Below, one piece after another: positions 42,666-50,586 of a DNA stretch of 64,000 nt (position 1 is its first letter; each line of letters starts with the position of its first letter). Under the pieces are notes generated by a model, which searched no databases, was not told where the DNA came from, and saw only the letters and a list, made by a program, of their open reading frames with translations. The DNA is from Geomobilimonas luticola (GTDB lineage Bacteria > Desulfobacterota > Desulfuromonadia > Geobacterales > Geobacteraceae): NCBI RefSeq assembly GCF_018476905.1, contig NZ_JAHCVK010000001.1, positions 1,178,001 through 1,242,000 on the forward strand, in the 5' to 3' direction. The position numbers were made by a program, and so were the translations under genes.

Positions 42666-43432
42666 GAAAGCCGACGATAACCACAGAAAGCGGCAGGTAC
42701 TTCCTGACAGACCGGATCAGGGAAGAGGTCAATTTCTATTGCACCCCGCAGTCTGAAGGGGTCGATCCGCCTCCAGTCCAGAAACCGGCGCAACCGGGCA
42801 GCCGGATCATCCCTCTACCACCCCGGCATGAATGGCCGATTAAGGCGTATGACCTGCAGACAGCAATCTCCGATCGTGAGAGCCACCGCCGCTTTACGGG
42901 CGAGCTCCTTTCCCTCGATGAATTGGCCTTTCTTCTCTGGGCTACCCAGGGTGTTCGTGCTGTGGTCCACGAAGCGGCAGTTCTGCGCACTGTCCCTTCA
43001 GCTGGTTGCCGTCACCCCTTTGAGACCTACCTTGGTGTGCTCAGGGTAGCCGGTCTCAACCCGGGCCTGTACCGCTACCTCCCTCTTGATCACGCTCTGG
43101 TGCATGAACGGGATCTCCCGAACCTGCCGGCCTATCTCACCGCCGCCTGCCGCGGTCAGGCATTTGCCGGGCAAGCAACCGTAACCTTCATCTGGACTGC
43201 GGTAATGGCTCGCACCGAGTGGCGCTACGCCGAGGCATCCTACAAAGTCATCGCCCTCGATGCCGGCCATGTTTGCCAGAACCTGTACCTGGCCTGCGAA
43301 GCGATCGGCTGCGGCACCTGTGCCATCGCTGCCTATAATCAGGGTCTGGCAGATGAACTGGTTGCCGTCGATGGTAATGAGGAATTCACCGTCTATATCG
43401 CTCCGGTCGGTAAGGTTCCCTTACAGCCGTGA
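42662..43432 (+). CDS. SagB/ThcOx-type nitroreductase-family dehydrogenase
   Basis: The 256-residue protein belongs to the flavin-dependent nitroreductase fold, SagB branch: SHRRFTGELLSLDELAFLLWATQGV, RTVPSAGCRHPFETYLGV, YRYLPLDHAL, and EASYKVIALDAGHVCQNLYLACEAIGCGTCAIAAY. Members oxidise azolines in peptide natural products, but many stand-alone ones are generic FMN oxidoreductases. No cyclodehydratase or precursor peptide gene is seen nearby. It overlaps both neighbours by 4 bp. Confidence 0.85.
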   Translation: MRKPTITTESGRYFLTDRIREEVNFYCTPQSEGVDPPPVQKPAQPGSRIIPLPPRHEWPIKAYDLQTAISDRESHRRFTGELLSLDELAFLLWATQGVRAVVHEAAVLRTVPSAGCRHPFETYLGVLRVAGLNPGLYRYLPLDHALVHERDLPNLPAYLTAACRGQAFAGQATVTFIWTAVMARTEWRYAEASYKVIALDAGHVCQNLYLACEAIGCGTCAIAAYNQGLADELVAVDGNEEFTVYIAPVGKVPLQP

Positions 43433-44046
43433 TAGATTTTCTGACTATCGGTATCATATTAGGCCTCTCAGCAGGCTTTGCTCCGGGGCCGCTTCTGACA
43501 CTGGTTATCTCTGAATCCCTGCAACACGGCGTTAGGTCGGGGATCAAGGTTGCTCTTGCGCCGATTATCAGCGATCTGCCGATAATTCTTTTGACACTCT
43601 TTATCGCTTCAAAACTGTCCGGCTTCCAGTACGGGTTGGGTATCATCTCACTGGTAGGAGGTATATTTATTCTCTATACCGGGTACAACTGCATGCGCAC
43701 GAAACCGGTAAAAGTGTCAATTCTGACTGAACCACCGAGGTCTCTATTGAAGGGTGTTGTGGTAAACGTTCTGAATCCTCATCCCTACCTTTTCTGGATC
43801 AGTGTCGGCGCACCAACCATGGGCAAAGCCCTCAAAGTTGGTATCATGGGGGTCACTGCGTTCCTTATGGCCTTCTATATGATGCTGGTAGGCTCAAAAA
43901 TCATGCTGGCTATAGCTGTCGGTAAATCAAGGTCGTTTTTGAGTGGAAAGGTTTATCTATATACTCTTCGTTTTCTCGGATTGCTGTTATGTGTTTTTGC
44001 GTTCGTTCTTTTCCGTGATGGCGCTAGACTGTTGGGACTGATGTAG
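43429..44046 (+). CDS. LysE-family translocator
   Basis: The 205-residue membrane protein has five to six hydrophobic segments and the LysE signature GLSAGFAPGPLLTLVISESLQHGVRSGIKVALAP (as GxxxGxxPGPxxxxxxxxxxxxGxxxG) plus VLNPHPYLFWISVG. It is expected to export amino acids or small related molecules. The start is GTG 43429, overlapping the previous stop by 4 bp. Confidence 0.9.
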   Translation: MIDFLTIGIILGLSAGFAPGPLLTLVISESLQHGVRSGIKVALAPIISDLPIILLTLFIASKLSGFQYGLGIISLVGGIFILYTGYNCMRTKPVKVSILTEPPRSLLKGVVVNVLNPHPYLFWISVGAPTMGKALKVGIMGVTAFLMAFYMMLVGSKIMLAIAVGKSRSFLSGKVYLYTLRFLGLLLCVFAFVLFRDGARLLGLM

Positions 44047-44058
44047 GAGTGCATACGT

Positions 44059-44808
44059 ATGACCGACCCGATTCTTGATCATCCAACCCTCACGGCACGC
44101 TACTTCTACCCCTGGCCGAACCAGTTTGACGATCCTTTCTTCGTGCAGGGGGATGGTTTTCGTCTGGGGTGTCACTATCGGCACATCTCGGATGACCTGC
44201 CGACGATTATCCATTTCCACGGGAACGGAGAGACCGTAGCAGACTACCTTGGCGACTTCGAAGATCGGATCGCTGGCTTGGGGGCCAATCTGCTACTGGC
44301 AGAGTACCGGGGCTACGGGATGTCCGACGGCGAACCGGGACTGGCAGCCATGCTGGACGATGTCCGACTGATCACGGAGGCCAGCGGAGTGCCGCCGGAG
44401 AAAATCATCTTCTTCGGGAGGTCCCTGGGGTCGCTCTACGCGGTCCATGGTGTGTCCCTTTACCCAAAAGCCGCCGGTCTCATCGTGGAAAGCGGCCTGG
44501 CAGAGCCGCTGGAAAGAATTTTGGTCCGGATCGAACCGCATCATGTTGGTGCTACCATGGATTCACTCAAGGAATCGGTGGCCCGTCATCTCAACCAGAA
44601 GCGGAAGATCGCCTCGTTTCGGGGACGGCTGCTGATCCTGCATACTCAGAACGACGATCTGGTTAGCGTTTCACATGCCGAGAATCTTTACGAATGGGCG
44701 CAGGAGCCGAAAGAATTGCTGATTTTCGAGCGGGGGGACCACAACAATATCATGGCGGTGAATTCGGAATCATATTTCAGAGCGATAGCGAAATTCCTCA
44801 GCGCATGA
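44059..44808 (+). CDS. Alpha/beta hydrolase
   Basis: The 249-residue protein has an alpha/beta-hydrolase core: HFHGNGETVADY (oxyanion region), the nucleophile elbow FFGRSLGSLYAV (Ser near residue 120), an acid in LHTQNDDLVS and the catalytic His in RGDHNNIM. It is similar to BEM46/YfhR-type hydrolases with unknown substrate. It starts 12 bases after the LysE stop and overlaps the GIY-YIG gene by 4 bp. Confidence 0.88.
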   Translation: MTDPILDHPTLTARYFYPWPNQFDDPFFVQGDGFRLGCHYRHISDDLPTIIHFHGNGETVADYLGDFEDRIAGLGANLLLAEYRGYGMSDGEPGLAAMLDDVRLITEASGVPPEKIIFFGRSLGSLYAVHGVSLYPKAAGLIVESGLAEPLERILVRIEPHHVGATMDSLKESVARHLNQKRKIASFRGRLLILHTQNDDLVSVSHAENLYEWAQEPKELLIFERGDHNNIMAVNSESYFRAIAKFLSA

Positions 44809-45068
44809 ACTGGTGCGTCTATGTCATCCTCTGTTCCGATAACACTCTCTACACAGGGATCACCACTGATATTGAGCGCCGGCTCCGGCAACATGCCTCT
44901 GGGATTGGCGCTAAATACTTCCGGGGACGGCAACCATTACGGGTTATGTATCTTGAAAATGGCCACAGCCGATCTTCTGCTTCCAGGAGAGAATCTCAAA
45001 TCAAGACCATGGACAGGGCTGACAAAATGCAGTTGGTAGGGGGTTTAAATTCAGCCGCTTCTTTCTGA
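44805..45068 (+). CDS. GIY-YIG domain nuclease (YhbQ/UPF0213-like)
   Basis: The 87-residue protein starts MNWCVYVILCSDNTLYTGITTDIERRL (as VYVLxCxDxTLYTGIT), where the GIY-YIG motif appears as VYV...YTG, followed by RQHASGIGAKYFRGR. Single-domain members are small nucleases or DNA-binding proteins of unclear role. Start ATG 44805 overlaps the hydrolase stop. It ends 6 bases before the convergent SRAP gene. Confidence 0.88.
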   Translation: MNWCVYVILCSDNTLYTGITTDIERRLRQHASGIGAKYFRGRQPLRVMYLENGHSRSSASRRESQIKTMDRADKMQLVGGLNSAASF

Positions 45069-45074
45069 AATTCT

Positions 45075-45836
45075 TCACTTGTAGAATTCATCGATAATCT
45101 CATCCGGCAATTGGTCAAAATCATCAGACATCTTTATCTGACCCTTGGCAGTACCAAGTATTCTGATTGGGGCAATGCAATCAGCAGAATCGTTTTTCGG
45201 ACTGTTAACCATAGGGGAGACGGGATACGCATTCAGGATATCTGATGGACAAGGTCGACAAAGCTCCTGCAGCAGGACGCCATCTGTCAGTTTGGGGTTG
45301 AGCCACGTTGCATGGTCATCATGGCTCAGAATAACCGGCATCCTGTCATGTATGGGTGCCATCAGCTCATTCGCGCTGGTTGTCAGGATGGAACAAGATT
45401 CTATTACCTGGCCATCACTCCCTTGCCAATGTTCCCACAACCCAGCAATCGATACGGGGCTTCCATCGGGCATCCGAAAATACCATGGCTGTTTTCTTTT
45501 CCCATCCTGCCGCTGCCATTCGTAAAACCCTCCTGCTGGAATGACACAGCGACGGCGCTTGAATGCTGACCGGAATGACGGCTTCTCCGCAGCGGTCTCC
45601 GAACGGGCGTTGATAAGGCTATTGCCGATGGAGATGTCTTTTGCCCAAGAGGGGATGAGTCCCCACCGGACAAAGGCAAGCTCCCGGCCACCTTCAACAT
45701 CCACCCTGACAATGGGTACTGTCTGGGATGGAGTCACATTGTATCTGGGATTAAGCTCCCGATCGATTTTCCTGATGATCCCGTAGATCTCTATGATCAT
45801 TTCCGGCGACAGATCGATTACCAGACGTCCGCACAT
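45075..45836 (-). CDS. SOS response-associated peptidase (SRAP, YedK/HMCES)
   Basis: The 253-residue protein begins MCGRLV, and Cys2 becomes the N-terminal catalytic residue that crosslinks to abasic sites in single-stranded DNA. Other motifs are YNVTPSQTVPIVR, RWGLIPSWAKD, NARSETAAEKPSFR, FYEWQ (Glu) and HDRMPVIL (His). It protects abasic single-stranded DNA during replication. It is the last gene of a minus-strand SOS operon: lexA, a small ORF, dinB and this gene, with 3 bases between dinB and it. Confidence 0.94.
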   Translation of the reverse strand: MCGRLVIDLSPEMIIEIYGIIRKIDRELNPRYNVTPSQTVPIVRVDVEGGRELAFVRWGLIPSWAKDISIGNSLINARSETAAEKPSFRSAFKRRRCVIPAGGFYEWQRQDGKRKQPWYFRMPDGSPVSIAGLWEHWQGSDGQVIESCSILTTSANELMAPIHDRMPVILSHDDHATWLNPKLTDGVLLQELCRPCPSDILNAYPVSPMVNSPKNDSADCIAPIRILGTAKGQIKMSDDFDQLPDEIIDEFYK

Positions 45837-45839
45837 TGG

Positions 45840-47075
45840 TTACCTCACCTGTACATTCCTGATCCCCTCCGGCTTCCAGGCCGGCGAGATCACGTGTGAA
45901 CCCTTCTCCTCATTGTTGCCCAAAAGACTGCCATACGTCACGGTAAAATCGCCGAACCGGTCATTCACTGTATCCATGGCGTTGATCATGAAGGCTTTGC
46001 GGCGCTCCTCCTCAAACAGGGGTAACTGTTCGCGCTGGTAACAGAGATTGGTAATTCTAACCCCCAGCAGGCGAACGGGCTGTTCCAGTTCAATGCTATC
46101 CAGGATCTTAATGGCGCCCTGGTATATATCATCACTCTGGTTGACATGACAGGAAAGGGTTTCCTGTTTCCCGAAGGTGCTGAAGTCGGCATAACGAATG
46201 GTCAGATGAACCGTCTTGCCGGCCACCCCGCAGCGCCGAGCCCGACGCCCAACCATTTCCGAGAGCTGCAGCAGGTAGCGCAGGATCTCGTTTCGGCTGC
46301 TGATATCCCTTTTGAGGGTCATTGAATGCCCGACTGACTTGACCTCCTCGGCATCTTCCGCCGGGATTACCGGGGAATCGTCAATCCCCTGTCCCATCTG
46401 CTTCAAACGACTACCGATGATGCCGAATTTTCTCTTCAACCGACCCTCATCACAACGCCCCAAATCCCCGCAGGTATAGATGCCCATCATATTGAGATGT
46501 CGCTCCATTTTTTTACCAATGCCGCACAGTTCCTTGATCGGCATATGTTCCAGAGTTGAACTGACTTTATCAGGCGTGATGATGGTAAGCCCGTCAGGTT
46601 TCATCATTTCCGAGGCAAGCTTTGCCAGCAGCTTGTTCGGAGCAATGCCGATGGAACAGGTAATATCGAACTGGTGCTTGATCCGTGCCTTGAGCAGATA
46701 GGAGATGTTTTCAGCACTGGTGAAGATCGACAGAGAATGGGTCACATCCAAGAATGCTTCGTCTATGCTGAAAACTTCCACCAGGGGAGTGTAGTCCAGC
46801 ATCATCTTCATGATTTGAGCAGAGGTGTGGGTATATTTCCGGTTGTCAGCCGGTACCATGATGACTTCCGGGCAGAGGCGTTTGGCCTCGTGCAGCATCA
46901 TGCCGGTCTTTACCCCAAATTTCCTGGCCTCATAGCTGGCCGTGAGGATAACCGTTCGCTGCTGCGAACCAGTGACCACGATAGGCTTCCCTTTGAGGTC
47001 GGGGTTGTATGACTGTTCAACGGAGGCAAAAAAACTATTCATATCGAGATGCATGACAACCCGGTTGTCCATCAC
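45840..47075 (-). CDS. dinB: DNA polymerase IV (Y family)
   Basis: The 411-residue protein has the catalytic acids in HLDMNSFFASVEQ and SIDEAFLDVT, the steric gate region FASVEQ, and the little-finger domain after residue 240 (VGHSMTLKRDISSRNE). It performs error-prone lesion bypass. The start overlaps the preceding small gene by 4 bp, so expression is coupled to lexA. Confidence 0.94.
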   Translation of the reverse strand: MMDNRVVMHLDMNSFFASVEQSYNPDLKGKPIVVTGSQQRTVILTASYEARKFGVKTGMMLHEAKRLCPEVIMVPADNRKYTHTSAQIMKMMLDYTPLVEVFSIDEAFLDVTHSLSIFTSAENISYLLKARIKHQFDITCSIGIAPNKLLAKLASEMMKPDGLTIITPDKVSSTLEHMPIKELCGIGKKMERHLNMMGIYTCGDLGRCDEGRLKRKFGIIGSRLKQMGQGIDDSPVIPAEDAEEVKSVGHSMTLKRDISSRNEILRYLLQLSEMVGRRARRCGVAGKTVHLTIRYADFSTFGKQETLSCHVNQSDDIYQGAIKILDSIELEQPVRLLGVRITNLCYQREQLPLFEEERRKAFMINAMDTVNDRFGDFTVTYGSLLGNNEEKGSHVISPAWKPEGIRNVQVR

Positions 47076-47317
47076 TTAACCTCGATTCCGTTCAATAGCC
47101 AGCTTTGGTCGAGCGTGTTATAGACCAGATCGTAGAGGGCCTCACCGTCGGTAACGGAAAAATGCATCAGTGTGGCTGCGCCGACATGCTCCTTCCAGTG
47201 GTAGGTTGTCTCCAGGATGGTGTGCTTCCGGTTGTGCCAGTCGAACCATACCGGCTTGATCAATCTGCCGGGAGTAAAGATCGTGGCTATCCGTATTTGT
47301 TCTTTAATCCGCTCCAC
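47072..47317 (-). CDS. Small protein in the SOS operon, unknown
   Basis: The 81-residue protein (ATIFTPGRLIKPVWFDWHNRKH, then TILETTYHWKEHVGAATLMHF and YDLVYNTLDQSWLL) has a beta-rich look with repeated aromatic residues. Similar short proteins are commonly found beside dinB and lexA in Geobacter-like genomes. Its function is unknown. It lies 3 bases after lexA and overlaps dinB. Confidence 0.7.
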   Translation of the reverse strand: MERIKEQIRIATIFTPGRLIKPVWFDWHNRKHTILETTYHWKEHVGAATLMHFSVTDGEALYDLVYNTLDQSWLLNGIEVK

Positions 47318-47320
47318 GAC

Positions 47321-47923
47321 TTACTCCAGCTGACGATAAATTCCGACTACTTTGCCAACTATCGAAACGTTTTGATCCGGTCCCACATATATCGGTTCCA
47401 TATTGGGGTTGGCGGGTTGCAAACGGATGCGATTCGGTTCGCGGTGAAACCACTTGAGGGTCGCGTCCCCATCCACCATGACAACTACGGTATCGCGGTT
47501 CTCAGCCACCGGCTGAGGACGAACCAGTGCCAGATCACCATCAAAAATCCCTGCACCGATCATTGAGTTACCCTTCACCCGCAAAAAAAAGCAGCCTTCC
47601 CCTTTAACCTGCCCTTGATCCACAGAAAAGAATCCTTGGATGTCTTCGATAGCCGGTTGTAATTGGCCGGCGCGAACCGTGCCAACTATCGGTAGGGGAA
47701 TCGACTGTCCTCCGTGTGAAGTAAGTACTATCCCGCGGGATGCCCCTGTTTTCTTGAGCCATCCTTTTTTTTCGAGAGCTTCGAGATGCCGATTCACCCC
47801 GGAAGGGCTGCTGACACCAAGGTGAGCCGCGATGTCACGCACTGTCGGTGAGTATCCATGCATCTGCGTAAAACGGGTAATGAAGTCTAAAACCTTTTGC
47901 TGCCGTTCAGTAAGGGCGATCAC
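47321..47923 (-). CDS. lexA: LexA repressor
   Basis: The 200-residue repressor has an N-terminal winged helix ([28 protein letters not shown], as in LexA), the self-cleavage site Ala-Gly in [10 protein letters not shown], the catalytic Ser in GNSMIGAGI and Lys in [10 protein letters not shown]. RecA* triggers its cleavage. A palindrome at 47941-47958 just upstream is a likely autoregulatory operator. As part of a mobile element it would tie dinB and SRAP, and perhaps transfer, to DNA damage. Confidence 0.95.
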   Translation of the reverse strand: MIALTERQQKVLDFITRFTQMHGYSPTVRDIAAHLGVSSPSGVNRHLEALEKKGWLKKTGASRGIVLTSHGGQSIPLPIVGTVRAGQLQPAIEDIQGFFSVDQGQVKGEGCFFLRVKGNSMIGAGIFDGDLALVRPQPVAENRDTVVVMVDGDATLKWFHREPNRIRLQPANPNMEPIYVGPDQNVSIVGKVVGIYRQLE

Positions 47924-47940
47924 GGTGTTCTCCTTGTAAT

Positions 47941-47958
47941 AGTGTACACCTGTTCACT
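47941..47958. promoter_or_regulatory. Candidate LexA operator
   Basis: AGTGTACACCTGTTCACT is an 18-bp palindrome with one mismatched pair (AGTG-AC / GT-CACT arms), 18 bases upstream of lexA and between it and the divergent transglycosylase gene. It resembles GAAC-N4-GTTC boxes more than the GGTT-N2-C-N4-G-N3-ACC box described for Geobacter sulfurreducens. Confidence 0.65.
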
Positions 47959-48034
47959 ATATACTCTCGATCATATCTTCTTGTCAAGACGGTGCCACCT
48001 TCCCCCCTACAAGATTATCAGTCAGGAGGAACGA

Positions 48035-48541
48035 ATGTGTCGAATACCAGGTATCTGCCTGCTCATGATCAGTCTTGCCTGCGTGCCGGTCCAGGCCAGA
48101 GCTTTCTGCTTCGAGGAGGCCGGGAGTCAATACGGCATATCGCCACAACTGCTCTGGAGCATCGCCAAGACGGAGAGCAACTTCAACCCCCGGGCGATCA
48201 ATCGCAACAGTAACGGAACCTACGATTATGGCCTGATGCAGATAAATTCTAGTTGGGCAAAAAGGCTTGGCAAAACATGGAATGAACTGGGAGAGCCATG
48301 CACGAATGTAAAGGTGGGAGCCTGGGTGCTGGCCCAATGTATCCAGGATTATGGCTACACCTGGCGGGCTGTCGGTTGTTACAACTCGCGCACCCCGTCG
48401 AAGGGGGACCGTTACGCCGGGAAAGTGTATCGCATCCTCGCTGAGCATACGAAGCCACAGGCGACGACACTCATCGCAGCCATCAGCACGTCCAGGATCG
48501 AATCACCATGGGATGAGGTGTTCGGCAATGCTGTCCGCTGA
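48035..48541 (+). CDS. Lytic transglycosylase (VirB1-like)
   Basis: The 168-residue protein has a signal peptide (about 1-23, ending VQARA) and an SLT domain with the catalytic Glu in [11 protein letters not shown] (about residue 48), then [12 protein letters not shown] and ACYNSRTPS-like VGCYNSR. It opens peptidoglycan for the conjugation channel. GGAGGAACGA precedes ATG 48035. It is the first of the plus-strand transfer genes, divergent from lexA. Confidence 0.92.
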   Translation: MCRIPGICLLMISLACVPVQARAFCFEEAGSQYGISPQLLWSIAKTESNFNPRAINRNSNGTYDYGLMQINSSWAKRLGKTWNELGEPCTNVKVGAWVLAQCIQDYGYTWRAVGCYNSRTPSKGDRYAGKVYRILAEHTKPQATTLIAAISTSRIESPWDEVFGNAVR

Positions 48542-49238
48542 TCTTCTCCACAAATACGGATTGCCGGAGGACGAGATAGTCGATGCTGTTGAATGCGCTG
48601 TGGCAAGGACACTGATGGCAGCTTTTCAAAGGACGGTTACTGTCCGGGCAGAGGGTGAACTGGAAATAATTGCCTATCCCAAACTGGGACACCCGGTCGA
48701 AATGCAGTTGAAGGACATTCCCAAGAAGCTGCGCCGGCATATCATTCACAATGTCGAAACGGAACTGCAAACACGCCAGATCCTGCTGGAAGCAAAAAAA
48801 CTGCAGGAACTTCAGGGGAGGGTTTTTTGCGGCGCCGTGGGGCGTATCGGTTCCCGAGGGACATTGCACGTAACACTGGAAATTGACGACTTACTTAAGC
48901 CGCTGATCCTGTTCGGAGAATGCCCGTTACGCTATCAGCCGCCACATGAACGTTCCCGTTATCGCATAGGTGAGCAGCGCAGCTTCCTGGTGACAAGCGT
49001 GCGTCCCGTCATGGTGGGTGGCGACATCGCAAAGGTTCGACTTATTCTTAACCGGACATCCCGTGCCTTGCCGGCTTTGCTGCTTCAGGACCTGACCGGC
49101 ATTACCGGGATCAAATGCCGACGTCGTATCGCCGGCGGCTTCAGTGAAGTTGTTACGCCGGTTCGGATACCGAAGGCCTCTATCAATAAAGTCGGAAAGG
49201 AGTTGAGGGAACATGTTCAGATCCTCATCGCCCCATAA
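48528..49238 (+). CDS. NusA-like RNA-binding protein of the conjugative element
   Basis: The 236-residue protein parallels the N-terminal half of NusA. Residues 1-100 have the pattern [18 protein letters not shown] then [13 protein letters not shown]. An S1-like stretch follows ([12 protein letters not shown]...[19 protein letters not shown]...[19 protein letters not shown]), as in NusA's S1 and its LSRT motif. A KH-like segment follows ([20 protein letters not shown]). It stops there, about half the length of NusA. NusA binds RNA polymerase and nascent RNA. An element-borne version may control termination in the long transfer transcript. The start overlaps the previous gene by 14 bp. Confidence 0.6.
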   Translation: MLSADLLHKYGLPEDEIVDAVECAVARTLMAAFQRTVTVRAEGELEIIAYPKLGHPVEMQLKDIPKKLRRHIIHNVETELQTRQILLEAKKLQELQGRVFCGAVGRIGSRGTLHVTLEIDDLLKPLILFGECPLRYQPPHERSRYRIGEQRSFLVTSVRPVMVGGDIAKVRLILNRTSRALPALLLQDLTGITGIKCRRRIAGGFSEVVTPVRIPKASINKVGKELREHVQILIAP

Positions 49239-50586
49239 AACCACCAACCCGGAATTCATGACATCCATCGGCAACGGAGTCCAGATGGAACGACCGACAC
49301 GGATCGTTCCGATTTCGATCCCTGATGAATACCGAAAACGGCACATGTTCGTATTTGGCACTACAGGGGTTGGCAAAACGCGACTCTGCGAGAACCTTAT
49401 TGAGCAGGACATCATGAAAGGCAACAGCGTGGTCTACTTCGACCCCAAAGGTGACCAGCAGATCTTCACCAAGATCTTCGAGGTTGCCCGTAAGGCAGAG
49501 AGACTCAAGGACTTGATGCTGGTAACGCCGATTTTCCCGGAATACTCAGCGGTCATCGATCCTATGGCCTATTACTTCATGCCGGACGAACTCGTCGGAC
49601 ATATCGTTTCAGGCATCCAGGGCGGACGTGAGCCATTCTACCGTAACATTGCAAAGGAAATCACTACGGCCATCATCTCGGCCAACATCATCATCGCCGA
49701 GTGGGAAAAACGTCTTCCCAGGCAAAACATGGATGCCATCAGACAAAGCATTCGCCGTTCATCATTGAGCAGCACAATGGGGCTACTGCAGGAAATCAAG
49801 ACACCCGAAGCGCTGCTAAACGCCGGCATGATCCAGGATATCCTTGAATCTCCCCAGGAGTATTACTCAAAGGTGTCTTCAACATTACGCACCTGCTTGA
49901 TGGAGCTTTCCTCTGGCAACATCGGCAAGATTATCGGCCAGGCCGACAGCAACCGTTTCATCAGCCGACTTGAACGAAAGAAAGGGGTAATCATGGTCGT
50001 GCACACCGGTACCATGATTACCAGGGAGGCAGCCACAACACTTGGCAAAGTCCTCCTGTCGATGATCCAGTCCTTCATCGGCAGGGTCTATCTCTCTGAC
50101 AAGCAGAAAGTATTCCCTCCGCTGTCCATCTACATAGATGAAGCCCAGAGCCTGTTCTACCAGGGCATTGAGGACCTATTCGCCAAGGCTGGATCAGCAG
50201 ACGTAATGGTGCATGCCTTCGCCCAGTCCGTGAACCAAATATATGCTGCCATTGGCGAGGAATACGGTAAATCGATCCTCGACAACACCAACACCAAGAT
50301 CTTCATGCGCTGTTCTGATGCTGAAACATCCGAGTACGTCGTACGGCATTTCGGCGTGCGCAACGTGCTGACCGGAATTTTCGGGTCCAACCAGGTCACT
50401 ACCCGTGAAGTGGAACAGGACATTTTGAAAGTGCAGGATATTCTGGGGCTGCAACCAAGGGAATTCTACATGCTGACCTACTCCGGTAGGTACAAGGGTG
50501 TGACTCGTGATGCCAGAGACCCGCAGTTGAAGATAGTCTTCCCGTCGGCGCCATCTTCCATAACCATGAGCAGAGGGACTGCATGA
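49213..50586 (+). CDS. Conjugative coupling protein (TraD/VirD4-like ATPase)
   Basis: The 457-residue ATPase has Walker A GTTGVGKTRL (about residues 49-58), DPKGD, Walker B SIYIDEAQSL, and a FAQSVNQ sensor. It lacks the N-terminal membrane helices of full TraD, so it resembles the soluble, DUF853/TraD-C type. It brings the relaxase-DNA complex to the secretion channel. The start overlaps the NusA-like gene by 26 bp and the stop overlaps the HD gene by 4 bp, so these are one operon. Confidence 0.9.
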   Translation: MFRSSSPHKTTNPEFMTSIGNGVQMERPTRIVPISIPDEYRKRHMFVFGTTGVGKTRLCENLIEQDIMKGNSVVYFDPKGDQQIFTKIFEVARKAERLKDLMLVTPIFPEYSAVIDPMAYYFMPDELVGHIVSGIQGGREPFYRNIAKEITTAIISANIIIAEWEKRLPRQNMDAIRQSIRRSSLSSTMGLLQEIKTPEALLNAGMIQDILESPQEYYSKVSSTLRTCLMELSSGNIGKIIGQADSNRFISRLERKKGVIMVVHTGTMITREAATTLGKVLLSMIQSFIGRVYLSDKQKVFPPLSIYIDEAQSLFYQGIEDLFAKAGSADVMVHAFAQSVNQIYAAIGEEYGKSILDNTNTKIFMRCSDAETSEYVVRHFGVRNVLTGIFGSNQVTTREVEQDILKVQDILGLQPREFYMLTYSGRYKGVTRDARDPQLKIVFPSAPSSITMSRGTA

